64,000 bases of DNA, taken from contig CM076854.1 in NCBI GenBank assembly GCA_039519185.1, positions 159,366,666-159,430,665 on the forward strand. The letters run 5' to 3'. Below the pieces are notes generated by a model. That model made no database searches. It was not told the DNA's origin and saw nothing but the letters and a program-made list of their open reading frames with translations. How positions within the stretch are numbered: position 1 is the stretch's first letter; the number at the start of each line of letters is the position of its first letter. The stretch is from Astragalus membranaceus. Its lineage: Eukaryota; Streptophyta; Magnoliopsida; Fabales; Fabaceae. Position numbers and translations under genes: made by a program. Positions 32,345 to 43,609 of the stretch are shown in pieces.

Positions 32345-33290
32345 TATATAAATACGTGAAGTTTATTCCTCAGTTGGATTGGTGACAAACAAAATTAATT
32401 TCGTGATAAATTATGTTGTTAACCAGTGTGTTTTGAGCTATTTTAGAGTCTGAAAAGAAATTTAGTTGTTCATATACGCAAAGTTTGTTTCTCAATAACT
32501 TGTTTGTTGAAAGGAAATAGTAATTTTGTAATAAAATATGTAAAGTGCAATGCAAAACATTGTGTTTTGGGGTGCTTAAGCGGTGGAGAAAAAAATTTAA
32601 CTGTTCAAATAGGCATAGTTTGTTCCTCGGTAACATGTTTGGTGAAGAAAAAATTTCGTAACATATTTATGTAAAGTACGATGCTAAGTAGTGTGTTTTT
32701 GGATGCTTTAGTGATCGCAATAGTATGTTTTTTATGCTTTAGTGTTCACAAAAAAACCCAACTATTCAAATATGCAAAATTTGTGCCTCAATAATCGGTT
32801 TGGTGAAAAAATATATAATTTTGTGACAAAATACGTAAAGTGTGATATGCTAAGCAGCGTGTTTTGAGATACTTTGGTATTCGAAAAAAATTTAACCATT
32901 CAAATATTCAAAGTTCATTCCTCAATATCGAATTTTTTTAACTGTTCTAATACGCAGAGTTTGTTCCTAAGTGATCGGTTTGGTGAAAAAAATAATTTCA
33001 AAACAAAATATGTAAAGTGCGATACTAAGTAATGTGTTTTTTTATGCTTTGGTGTTCGTAAAAAAACTCAACTATTCAAATATGCAAAGTTTGTGTCTCA
33101 ATAACCAATTTGGTGAAAAAAATATATAATTTTGTGACTAAATACGTAAAGTGTGATGTTAAGCAACATGTTTAGGGGTACTTTAGTGTTCGAAAAAAAT
33201 TTAATTGTTCAAATACTCAGAGTTCATTCCTCAATAACCGATTTGGTGAAAAAATAATAATTCCGCAACAAATATGTACACACTCTATTT
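32345..33290. repeat. Satellite-like tandem repeat, ~130-bp unit
   Basis: Seven diverged units anchored by TTTGTTCCTCAATAACCG, then TTTGGTGAAAAAA, GTAAAGTGYGATGCTAAG and TTCAAATAYGCAAAG. Anchors lie near 32365, 32485, 32620, 32780, 32915, 32960, 33090 and 33222. Two consecutive pairs repeat at about 308 bp (32780 to 33089 and 32913 to 33221), so a higher-order unit exists in the right half. Confidence 0.85.
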
Positions 33291-33420
33291 TAGTTTTTAA
33301 GTTTGCAATCACCTCTTTTTATTACATTTTTTTACTTCATACTTACCTTCAATTTAAACAATATTTTCTCGTGTTGCAATTTAAGAAACAAATGTTACTC
33401 AAAAACTATTCTATATTAAC

Positions 33421-33460
33421 TAGATTTTTTACCACATGCAGCGCACGGGTCAGGACGCTA
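33421..33460. other. Helitron-like terminus (degenerate)
   Basis: TACC...GCGCACGGGT is followed by CTAGT on the plus strand and is preceded by ACTAGAT in mirror position, resembling the 3' hairpin plus CTAG of the Helitron-like family at 9853 and 17568. Orientation is ambiguous. Confidence 0.35.
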
Positions 33461-33571
33461 GTTTGTTTTGTATCTCAAGGAGGTAGTTATCCCCCCTCCC
33501 CCGTGTTGGTATTTGATGTATAAGAGTTGGAATACCCCTATAAATGTTGTGTTTATATATATAACTATATA

Positions 33572-33791
33572 CTCCCTCTGGTCTTTATTATAAGAAAATT
33601 TTACAAAAATCACGAAGATCAGTATTAAATTTTTATACCCACTAAGGGACTTTCTAGGAAACATATATGTCACATTAAATAGGTGTATAAAAGAAATTTT
33701 AGCAATTAATCTACTTTGAAAAATGAACTTTTTTTCTTATAATTAGAACAAAAAAATGTATCATTTTTTTTATAATAGGGACCGGAGGGAG
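33572..33791. mobile_element. Stowaway-type MITE
   Basis: Ends CTCCCTCTGGTCTTTATTATAA and its mirror TTATAATAGGGACCGGAGGGAG. The left flank is TA, the right flank CA. Confidence 0.8.
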
Positions 33792-33910
33792 CATAAAGCA
33801 AATAGGGTTTGATAACCGCCACATTTGATTTGCTAATTTTATTGTCAAAATATGCTTATTTCAGCCAATCCTTACCACCGGTTATTTAACTTCTTAACAG
33901 TTTCTTTTTT

Positions 33911-34256
33911 GTTTTTTTTGGTTACCCAGTAATTGGTGCGCAGTTTTCATCGGTTTTGTCGATGACTAATCTACGTCGGGGAATCTGGCTGGCCAGGAGT
34001 ACCCAACTTTGCCATGCTGTGTGCTTCTCCCCTCCCAACAGAGTTTTTGCCACACCCAATGTCATTGGTGCACAGTTTCCATCGGCTTTGCCGATCACTA
34101 ATCTACGCCAGGGAACTTAGCTGGCCACGAGTACCCAGCTTTGTCGGCCTGTGTGGTTCTCCCCTCCCAACAGAGTTTTTGCCACACTCAAGGTTCGAAC
34201 TCGAGACCTTGAGGTCGAATCCATGTCTAGTTACCACTCGGACCAACCTTTGTTGG
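33911..34256 (-). mobile_element. tRNA-derived SINE with duplicated body
   Basis: On the minus strand: an A-box region GGTTGGTCCGAGTGGTAACT, a B-box GAGTTCGAACC, then the body (GTGGCAAAAACTCTGTTGGG ... GACGTAGATTAGT) occurring twice in tandem. Flanks TAACAGTTTCTTTTTT (33895-33910) and TAACACTTTCTTTTTT (34257-34272) are a 16-bp TSD with one mismatch. Same family as 37297-37508. Confidence 0.85.
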
Positions 34257-34440
34257 TAACACTTTCTTTTTTTTATCAATCCATTTTCTATTTGTTTCTG
34301 ATAAAAAAATTAATTCATCTTTTTTACCATTATTTATACATAACATTAATTTATAAAAACAATAAAAACGGCGTGAATCTTTGCGCTAGTATATATAATT
34401 CTTCATCTTAATTACTCTTCAAAAAACTTTATGATAGCTT

Positions 34441-34590
34441 TTTTGGTTACCGTGTCATTGGTGCGCGGTATTTATCGGTTTTGTCGGTTTGTATAGTTCT
34501 CCCCTTCCAACATAATTTTTGTCACATCTAATATTCGAAGTCTCGGTGAGATCTGAGCCTAGTTATAATTCGGATCATTCCTTCATATTT
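34441..34590 (-). mobile_element. SINE, same family, degenerate
   Basis: Contains the family blocks GGTTACCGTGTCATTGGTGC, TTCTCCCC and a decayed B-box (ATATTCGAAGTC) in the same order as 33911-34256. Ends are not resolved. Confidence 0.65.
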
Positions 34591-35657
34591 AAACTTTATA
34601 TAAAGATTTTTTTTTGAAGGCCAAAACCAAAGCTAACTTTTCATGGACGCAAACATATTTAATCATTAAAATCATAAGTACAAGTTATATTATATGCCAT
34701 ATTTTCACCAAAAAATTATGCTAGTTTCACCAAAAATAAATATTATATGCCATGTGTGGAAACATGATTCTGTATTTTGCTGGCATTGAACCCTTAATTG
34801 CTTATTTTGGTATAAGTGGGTATTTATTTTTCCAAACTTAGATAATGTACTTAACTTTTTTTTCCTAAAGTTCCAGTATCTCGTTTTTTTTATAATGAAA
34901 GTTCTAGTTTAGTATCTTTTTTCTGATGAAAACACAACAAAGCTGGCCATGTTTATTTCTCGTTTGACAATAAGAAAATGTTGTTGATGCAAATTAAACC
35001 GGGAATATTCTTTGGTCACTTTGGTATACAGAATTAAGTCTATGCACACTTTATGTTACATATTTAAAATTTCCTCAAAAAAAATGTTACATATTTAAAA
35101 GTTTGAAGTTTGTCAAAAAAAAGTTTGAATTATAACATTTTGTTTTTTGTACAAAAAATGTGAATTTTATCTAAATATTACCTCTTGTCCTATTTATTAG
35201 TGAAAAATACAGTTTTAGTTTTACTGAATAATTGATATATTTGGTCTAAATAGACCTGATGTATCTAGTCTGAAAAAATTGAATTATATCATTTTGTTTT
35301 TTGTACAAAAAATGTGAATTTTATCTAAATATACTACCTCTTGTCTTATTTATTAGAGAAAAATGTAGTTTTATATAGATCGGATACATCAGTTATTCAA
35401 TAAATTCAAATTTGCATTTTTCTCTTATAAATAAGTCTGAAGTAGTAATATAAATGAAACATGTATACAAAAAATTATTTTAAAAGTACAAAAAGAATCA
35501 TGAGCGCAAACAAAAAACACAAAATTCTTGAGGGAGTTTAATAGGCTATAAATAATTCTATATGTATTTATTTTCAATCAATGTAAAACATCTTTGTGCC
35601 GAAAACAATTAGGATTCAATTTAATTGTCAAAAGAAAAATTAGGAGTATATTTAGAG
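34591..35657. other. Intergenic with a local direct duplication
   Basis: A/T-rich. About 95 bases containing TGTTTTTTGTACAAAAAATG at 35126-35222 are repeated at 35280-35376, and both copies lead into ACCTCTTGTCYTATTTATTAG, a degenerate Stowaway-like end. Confidence 0.6.
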
Positions 35658-35843
35658 TTTAATTTATATACACAATAGGTGTATAGGGTTTTACAACCAC
35701 TACTCATCACAATACATGGAGTGGTTGGTTACCAATTGACTAATTGGTGGTTACCAATTGACCAATTTTTTTTAATGATGTGTCACAATGTGATTAGTAA
35801 ATAGTGTACAACATTTATACACTTATTGTGTATATAAATTAAA
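35658..35843. mobile_element. Foldback MITE
   Basis: 186 bp with near-perfect terminal inverted repeats of about 28 bp, TTTAATTTATATACACAATA at the left and its mirror at 35814-35843. Internal TACCAATTGAC repeats. TSD not clear. Confidence 0.8.
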
Positions 35844-35851
35844 CGCGTCAG

Positions 35852-35962
<111 letters not shown>

Positions 35963-35967
35963 GGTGT

Positions 35968-36762
35968 TAGGGGTGTCAAAATGGATGGATTGGATGGATA
36001 TGAATTTGGATTATAATGGATGAATCGGAGAAATCCATTTAAAAATTTATATCCATTAGGATTATACCAAACAAATCCAATTCAATCCATCAATTGGCAA
36101 AAAAAATCCATTCAATCCGTCCATTAACAACTTTTTTATAGATGGATATCCGATCCAACCACTAATATCTTTAAAACATAAAAAAATCTTTTAATAAAAA
36201 AACATTTTTATGAAAAAAATTATATGTTTTTTATTTTTTAATACTGCAACAATTGAATTTTTTATATTTATAAATATATAAATATATATATATATATATA
36301 ATATTGTTAATATATAAATATATATTATATACTCCCTCCGTCCCATATTATATGACTTTCTAGCCAAAAAACTTTGTCCCATAATACATGACTTTGTAGA
36401 ATCCCAGTGAAACATTAATGTTTCTTTCCTACCATACCATTCATTATTTAATAATATCTCTTTCATAACTCTACTAATTTATCTTCTCAATGTCATCATT
36501 AATGAAGGTTAATTTGGTAAACTAACTCACAATTTCTCTTTTCCATTCAAAATTAACTATTTTTCTTAATATGTGTGAAATGAACCAAAACGACATATAA
36601 TATGGGACGGAGGGAGTATAGTATAAATATATATTTATATATGTGGTGGTGGCAGGCGGCGGCCCACTGCGGAGCTTCGGAGGTCCGCAGTGGTTCCCGC
36701 GACCGCGCTCCGGTGGCGACCACAGTGGCTCTCCGGCGGCCAGCAGTGGTGGCCGCTGTTTA

Positions 36763-36802
<40 letters not shown>

Positions 36803-37138
36803 TTTTTTTTGTTTCTGAATTTTTTTAGAAAAAAAACAATTTCTGGAAAAAAAATTTAAAATTAAAAAGTCCTTGTAAAAAAACTGAAAAGTAATTTTAA
36901 AAATCTTTTTTTGCAAAAAAGAATTTTTATAATTATCCAATGAATTTTGATTTTGTACTTATTGATAATCTATTGAACTTAAAAAAATTAATGGATGGAT
37001 CACAACCATCCACAAATCAAGTGGATGGATCCAATCCAATCCATTAATATTTTTTTTATTGTAACGGACGAATTTGATGGATTTTGTTATGGGCGAACAG
37101 GATATCCAGTAGACAAATAGATCACTTTGACACCCGTA
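35968..37138. mobile_element. hAT-type non-autonomous element
   Basis: Ends TAGGGGTGTCAAA and TTTGACACCCGTA, with the 8-bp TSD GTTGGTGT (35960-35967 and 37139-37146). GGATGGAT / ATCCATCC-rich ends. A Stowaway MITE lies inside at 36332-36616, and a GC-rich patch at 36642-36757 between AT runs. No transposase. Confidence 0.92.
36332..36616. mobile_element. Stowaway-type MITE, intact reference copy
   Basis: Ends CTCCCTCCGTCCCATATTAT and its mirror, with TA on both sides (36330-36331, 36617-36618). Same family as the split element at 19552-22600. Confidence 0.93.
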
Positions 37139-37296
37139 GTTGGTGTACACGGTTGTTTACGACATCAACCAATCATGGAATTTTTTTTTGACTTTATTTT
37201 AATTACCTTAAAAGTCACTCTGGTCATATCATGGTTTTGATTCATTGGTATAAAAAATTCTACAGAAACGGTGTATACCAATTAAATCCAAACAAT

Positions 37297-37508
37297 ACCA
37301 ACAAAGGATGGTCCGAGTAGTAATTTGGTTCGGATCTCACTCTAAGGTCTCAAGTTCGAGTCTTTGGTGTGGCAAAAACTCTATTGGGTGGGGAGAACCA
37401 CACGAATCGACAAAGCCGAGTACACATGGCCAGCCAAGTTCCACGACGTGGATTAGTCACCGACAAAGTCAATCGATACTGCGCACCAATAACATAGTAG
37501 TAAAAAAA
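37297..37508 (+). mobile_element. Full-length tRNA-derived SINE
   Basis: 212 bp with A-box region GATGGTCCGAGTAGTAATTT and B-box AAGTTCGAGTC, ending in an A-run. It is flanked by a perfect 16-bp TSD ATTAAATCCAAACAAT (37281-37296 and 37509-37524). Confidence 0.93.
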
Positions 37509-37524
37509 ATTAAATCCAAACAAT

Positions 37525-37817
37525 TATATTGTAGTTAATTTGGAAGCCATCATCAAAAAGATTAATTTTAGAATCAAGTTTTTTATAATTCAAATATACT
37601 ACCATAATCAAGTTCTAATTACACGATCGATGGACTGGGATGGGGTCATACCCGAAACTTAGTATTACTTTCTTTGATCGATCTCCATTTTGAAGCCATC
37701 TTTTTAAGATGTGTAGAGCTCTATGAAGCCCCAATACGCCATTTTGGCCCAGGTATCCGTATCCGACACATATTCGATACCTATACATGTCTGATACGGC
37801 CGGATATGTATCACGGG
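37525..37817. other. Intergenic with GATACG-type repeats
   Basis: The last 80 bases hold GTATCCGTATCC and GATACGGCCGGATATG motifs that continue on the far side of the solo LTR (40193-40385), where GGATACGNNNGGGATACGGCT is repeated several times. Confidence 0.6.
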
Positions 37818-40187
37818 TGTAACATCTCTAATTTCGGTTAATTTCGTTTTCTGAAATTAACTAGCGAATTGTTATTCGATAAAATAATAATTCAAGTCAT
37901 GGACATGTTAAAAGTGCGAAAGCAACATTTAGTTGCTAATAGTATGAATTATGTGAGGGTTAGGGAACCAAGGGCGTTTTGGTCATTTCCATATCTTTCG
38001 AATCCCTAACCCAAATTACACGACACAAACAAATTCCTTAACTCCATAAGACCACAATCACAATTTAATTAGAAGTTAATTATGAGTTAGTGGTTAACTA
38101 GAAGTAAACTAAGATGAGGAGCTAAGTGGAGGGCATTTTGGTCATTTCTCATCCACTTAAATCCTTGCTCAGCTGACCAAGCTTCATTCTACCAAAAACC
38201 AGAAAATTTTCAGAACATAGAGAAAGGGAGAGAAGAGAGGCGCGAAGAGAGGGAGGAGAAAGAAGGAAGGGGAACTCTCCATCTATCCATTGCATGTAAG
38301 CTTTTTCCACTTCCTTCTTCACCATTTTTCATTCTCTATCCAATGATACCAAACTCTTAAGCTCATTCATCCTCTTCTCCATTTTTCCATTTCTGGTTTG
38401 TGAAGCTCAAAATGGTGCTCTTGGAGTTTCAAAACCTTGCATGTTGAATTGAAGCTAGGGAGAGTAGAATAGTGAAGCCACATTGTTATTTTGAGCAAGT
38501 TCAACATCCTCATTGTAGATTGGAAGTGATAGAGAGTGATTTCAGTAACTCCAAGAGGTTGAGTGTCAAATTTGGAAGTGGTAGAAGTTCAGTTTCGAAG
38601 TTCGGTCAAATTTGGTGCGAGTTCGCGTTACGGGGATTGTTCGAGAGGTTACGGTTTGATCGTTTCGTGAGAGGACGTGATTTCTCGCGAGTTCGTCAAA
38701 ACGGTGAGTTCTACTCACGCTTAGGATCATTTTTGTATTTCTGAAATGATTGTTATGTGACCGTTTTGTGGCTATTCCGTGGTTTCGAAAGTTTTAAAAG
38801 TCGAAAACCATTTTCGGGAAAATTACATTTTACGGTTTGTTTATCAAAATATATGTTAATATGTGAATGGTTGATTGCTATTGTTTGGACTGGATTGACT
38901 GGAATATTGTCTGTGTTTATGTTGGATTTTGATCGGAATACGGATTGGACTCGAACGGAATTGCAAAAATGAGAAAAACGCAATGAATTGGTGTACTGAC
39001 AGAAGCGCACGAGTCGTGCGCCTATGACACACGGATCGTGCGCCAACTTTGCAAATGGTTTTAAAACCATGTTCAGTGCGCACGGGTCGTGCGCCCAGGG
39101 CACACGGACCGTGTGTGAGCTTCTGTTACCGGACACCGAATTCTCGTTTCGTTGCTCCTTTTGATTCGAAACCTCTTCTAATCTCCTTTCCAACCCTTTG
39201 TGATGATTTTTCACTTTTAAGACATTGTTTTTGACATGTTCAAAGATGGTTTTGAAAATTTCCCTCAAACCTATAAATGTTTCAAAAACCGAAAGATAGT
39301 ACACGTGAGTGGACATGAGTTATGTTTAAGGTTATGGAACTATATGTTCGATCAAGTTTATGTTTATGTATTAATATGAACGACATGTAATAAAAAGGGA
39401 TGAATAAACATTTTCATCAAAGACTGTTGAGGTTTAAATATATAAATTATATTGAATACATGAGACGACCCAATGCAGGTATTATATAAAAGACGGCCAA
39501 AGCGGGTGGATATATAAATTATATCAAAAGGATGGGTGACGACCCAGTAGATTAGTATACTAGGGGAGGGGAAGTCATGAGCCTCAGAGGTTTGAAGCTA
39601 GCGTAAGTTAGTGGAGAGGTTCGACGGTAAAGGCATGGTCATTACCGAAGATGTACTATGGCATGAAAGGAAAAGATATATGCACGTAGGCCCTATGTGG
39701 ACTACGATTAAAGGAAAAAGGAATAAATGGACCGAGAGTTATTGTGAGGGGTTACGGTAGGACTCACTGAGATAATGTTTATCTCACCCTTTATATGTTG
39801 TTGTTTTACAGAGAAACAGGGAAAGAAGCAAGCGACGAGGCACGAGTAGGTGACGTGCTTGAGGAGAAGTTAGAAGACTTGGTTCTTTTATCTTTGATAT
39901 TGAGTTCCCTTGTTGTCTTTGTAACTCGATAGTATGACTTGAATTTGTTTTAAGTTATGTAATCGTTTCCGCTTTTCTTGTGATGGTATTGAACACTAGG
40001 TTATGAGGATAATGAAGGACATGGAACCTATATGGTTTTTAATTAAGTTATGGAATGTAAGACTGTTTGATGTTAATCATCGAAAAATTTTAGTTGTGTT
40101 CAATATCTTAACAGAAAATATTACTCTGATGTATGCCATTTCGTGCACCTTAGCATTTCTATTTGATAGAAATATTAGGGTGTTACA
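37818..40187 (+). mobile_element. Solo LTR, Tekay/Del-like (copy 2)
   Basis: 2370 bp, starting TGTAACATCTC and ending AGGGTGTTACA. Flanks ACGGG and GCGGG differ at one position of the 5-bp TSD. It shares with copy 1 a CAGCTGACC block, the palindrome cluster (39005-39115), a CTTCTGTTACC block, the GGACTCACTGAGATAATG hairpin (39768-39786), an acceptor-like TTTTACAG and AGAAACAGGGAAAG, in the same order. No coding region. Confidence 0.88.
39005..39115. repeat. Cluster of palindromes in LTR copy 2
   Basis: Four copies in two pairs. GCGCACGA-G-TCGTGCGC (39005-39021) and CACACGG-A-CCGTGTG (39101-39115) are perfect inverted repeats. Compared with CGCACGG-A-CCGTGCG in copy 1, the second shows a paired change in both arms. 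Confidence 0.85.
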
Positions 40188-40192
40188 GCGGG

Positions 40193-40409
40193 AGTATCCG
40201 CTATTTTAATTTTAATTTTTTAATAAAAAAGGCAAGATACGGGAAGGATACGGCTGGGATACGCAAGGGATACGGCTACCATACAATGGATACGCGTGGG
40301 ATACGGCTACCATACAGTGGATACGCAAGGGATACGACTATCCTGATTTTCAAAAATTCTCTGTATCCCCGTATCCCGTATCCGGCCTTCATATTTATAG
40401 AGCTTTAAT
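40193..40409. repeat. GGATACG short tandem repeats
   Basis: Six or more GGGATACG units, two with the extended GGATACGGCTACCATACA-TGGATACG form, then GTATCCCCGTATCCCGTATCC in opposite sense. Confidence 0.7.
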
Positions 40410-40590
40410 CCAAGTGTTAGATCCCCTTGGCGCCAAGCAGATTCCCATGTCTCACATACTTTATTAGCATTCAAGATTTATGCCCATAGTTTATCAGCCT
40501 CAGAAAAAATCTTCCACACCAATTTTGCTAATAATGTCTTGAATTCCTTGGTGATGAATAGATGATCCTCAATTGGATTGCTTTTGGTAT
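40410..40590 (-). pseudogene. LINE ORF2 remnant
   Basis: Minus-strand translation gives KEFKTLLAKLVWKIFSEAD followed by KLWA, a stop, and ILNANKVCETW. This matches the LLAKQAWR...WAQILKGIYC region after the RT domain in the LINE at 4970-5040. Short, with stops. Confidence 0.5.
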
Positions 40591-40756
40591 AGTTTTGTCT
40601 AGCTTCATAATTGGGTTTTTTTATACCCCCACCCCATACTCATCTACCCCACAATTTTTAGAAACCCGAAAATACCCCTCTCATTTATTACACAAAATTG
40701 AATTTGGACCAGATTCTATAGTGAGACCCAATATATCAGCAAACAGATTTACCTGT

Positions 40757-43063
40757 TGTAACACCCTAAATTTTGACTTCTTTTGAATGTATTATAACTG
40801 TGTATTTACCTTATGTTATATAATAATTAGTTTAGTATCTAGAAAGTGTTTTTAAGAAAAATAATTTTTTAGAACTAGAGAGAAATATTATAGTACGTTA
40901 CCAAAAAAATTGAGCTTAAAACTCTATCAATATATAGCTAAAAAGTATCTGTCAGTGTAAATTTGTAATGCACTAAAAAGTTCAAACTTATCAGAAAATT
41001 TCGAAATTTAGATATTTGAGTTTTATAAAATATAAAGATCGAAATGGAATTTGCAGAATTTTTTTTTACCTAAAAATATGTCTTTTATTATTACTGAAAA
41101 ACAAAATAAATAGATATAGAAATAGAGAGAGTGTTGAACAAGAAATAAATAGTCATGTGTTTACCGGTACGTGTTTGTTCACTTGAATGGATGACCTGCT
41201 CTTACACCTATAAATAGAGACCCACTCATCACTTATTTTTCACAACTTCTGAAAAGCTTTTCAACAAGTTAGACACAATCTAACATCTCTTCTTTCTTTG
41301 CTTATTTTATTAGTTTTCTTTCTTTTACTTTGTTTTTCTCTTGGCCACTAGTTATTTTCTTTCTAGAAAACTAGAAGTCTCTCCTACCAAAAGCTGTGGG
41401 TAGTAAAACTTTGTTCTTTTTATATATACTTTTTTTCTTTCTTTTATACAAACTCGTTTCATTTTTACGTTGGCAGCTTTTCCGTTTTAGGTTTTTATTT
41501 ATTTTTAATCTATTTCAATATTAGAGTATGGTTTAGAGTATATTGCATTATTTTAAAATAAGATAAAATTGACTATTCAAAAAAACTTGATTTAATTAGA
41601 TGATGAATTAGATTAAATATCTAGGATTGCATTTTTTTAGCTAAAATGTACATGTCTTTATGTACATTTAGACATTGATTCAAAATTTTGTTAACTCTAG
41701 TTTATTATATATTCTCAATGCACCAAAATTTTGTGAATGGAAAATATGCCTATAAAAGGGGTTTTTCTTTAAAAACAAATGTTTCTTTACATTTAGAAAT
41801 ACACAAGTATTAAGTAGAACTTTAGAAAATACTTTTAGTTACGATATAGTTATGATTATAGTGAGTTAAGAAATGGTTGTTTTGATGAGTAATAGGTATT
41901 GACTATTGAGGAAATTGAAGAAAGTGTTCATCAAGCTATTTTGATAAAGTTCTAAGGTAAGGGGAAATACTAATAATAAGTTGATGGGCACAAATTATGT
42001 GTTGCTTGTATGGGATTAGTTGATGGGAACAAATTAAGTGTTCATCAAGCTATTGACTAGTTATTCTTAGATGATTTGTGTGCTTGGTGATTTTGTTTGC
42101 AAGAGTGTTATGACTGGGATTAGCAATGAGTTTTGTATGTAAGTATATTATTATACTCGCTACATTATTAGAAACTATGATATTTGTGTAAGTGTGATTG
42201 TGATTTTGAAGTTCTATGTCAAAATAAGTACATCTTTAGATTTAAGTAAAATATTGGGTGCCTATTTTACTTATTGACATAACTTAGGAGGATATTGATA
42301 AGCTAAGGTGTAATCTCATAAGTTGTTCTATAGATTTTGGGAACTGATTATCAAGTTGATTATGGATTAGATGAGTAAGACTGGTGATTTTACTAAGATC
42401 TAATACATGATGTTTCTTATAATACTATCAAGTATATAAGACTGAGGATAAGTTCGGTTGGGTCGACTACAGACCTTCTGGGGGCACTTGTGTTTCGAAC
42501 TCCTACCAATAGTCAGTTGTACCATCGATCTCTGGCTGGAGGAAATCGTACTACCCGACACGGTGAGCCTGACTGTACAAGACTATCTATAATAAGGTGC
42601 AGCGCTCGGGCCAGAATGATTGGAGTATGGATTGGATATCTTCTCATTGCAAACAATCATGTTATGGCAGTTGAAACAGCCTTACGCTCAAGATGGATTA
42701 GAGGATAAGTGTGATATCAAGTTTATTTGACTAACAATCGATGATTGATTTTCCCTATAATACTACTACTCATGTTTTGCAGGATTATGTGATTATGTGT
42801 GATTGATTTTGTTAGTATTGATTTGACGTGAGTCACTTGAACAAACTATGCTTGTATATTATTTAATAAATTATTGCATGTGATTGTATCATATTATGTG
42901 TAACTTGTGTAACCATCATGTTGCAAACTTGTGTACGAGTATTTCACCCCTTACATTACAGATAATGTCGGGAGGACTACTGAGCCACTCTGGACACAAC
43001 AAGCTCGAATTTCTTGAAGAGGAGTGTGAAGCTGTCTAGGATCTAATCTGACTGCTTAGAATT
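40757..43063 (+). mobile_element. LTR (Tekay/Del-like, related family) truncated by CACTA insertion
   Basis: It starts TGTAACACCC at 40757. A TATAAATAG box lies at 41209-41216. Near its right side, CACCCCTTACATTACAG followed by ATAATGTCGGGAGGAC occupies the same relative place as the acceptor-like motif of the solo LTRs. It is cut at 43063 by the CACTA element; the remainder lies outside the window. Solo or full-length state is unknown. Confidence 0.65.
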
Positions 43064-43085
43064 CACTACAAAAAAAAGCAGAATA

Positions 43086-43365
43086 GGCGACGGAAATTTC
43101 CGTCGCTAAACCTCAAAAATCCGTCGCTAAAGTGGTTTAGCGAGGGATTTAGCGATGGAATTTTTCCGTCGCTAAAAAGCGCGTCGCTAATATTTAGCGA
43201 CGGAAATTTAGCGACGGATTTTAGCGACGGATTTTCCCTCGCTAATTAGCGAGGGAAATTAGTGAGAGCAAATCCGTCGCTAATTAGCAACAGATTTTAG
43301 TGAGAGCCAATCCGTCGCTAATTAGCGACAGATTTTAGTGAGGGAAAATCCGTCGCTAATATAAT
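43086..43365. repeat. CACTA subterminal repeats
   Basis: At least twelve copies of TTAGCGACGGA / TCCGTCGCTAA in both orientations, the expected binding sites of the smaller CACTA protein. Confidence 0.9.
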
Positions 43366-43609
43366 TTTTTAATAAAAAAACTGCTTTATTTTATGCCACG
43401 TGTCCAAATTTGAAAACCTGCTTTTTTTTAATAAAAATATATCAAATGCAGCACAATTTTGAGAATACTCAAATAAAATCCATCCAAACTAGTACCAAAT
43501 ATATCCAAACTAACCAACAATACCAAATATCCAAATCATAAAAAACTTCAAACCAGCAATAACAATCCAAATTCTAAACATGTCCAAACCAGCAAATAAC
43601 AACATAATA
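43366..43609. other. CACTA 3' non-coding region
   Basis: A/T-rich DNA between the subterminal repeats and the end of the Transposase_24-type gene. No feature. Confidence 0.6.

Noticed and set aside
36602..36859. 85-codon plus-strand frame over the GC-rich island
   Set aside because: Runs from the MITE end through a GC-rich patch into a TATATA repeat; composition alone explains it.
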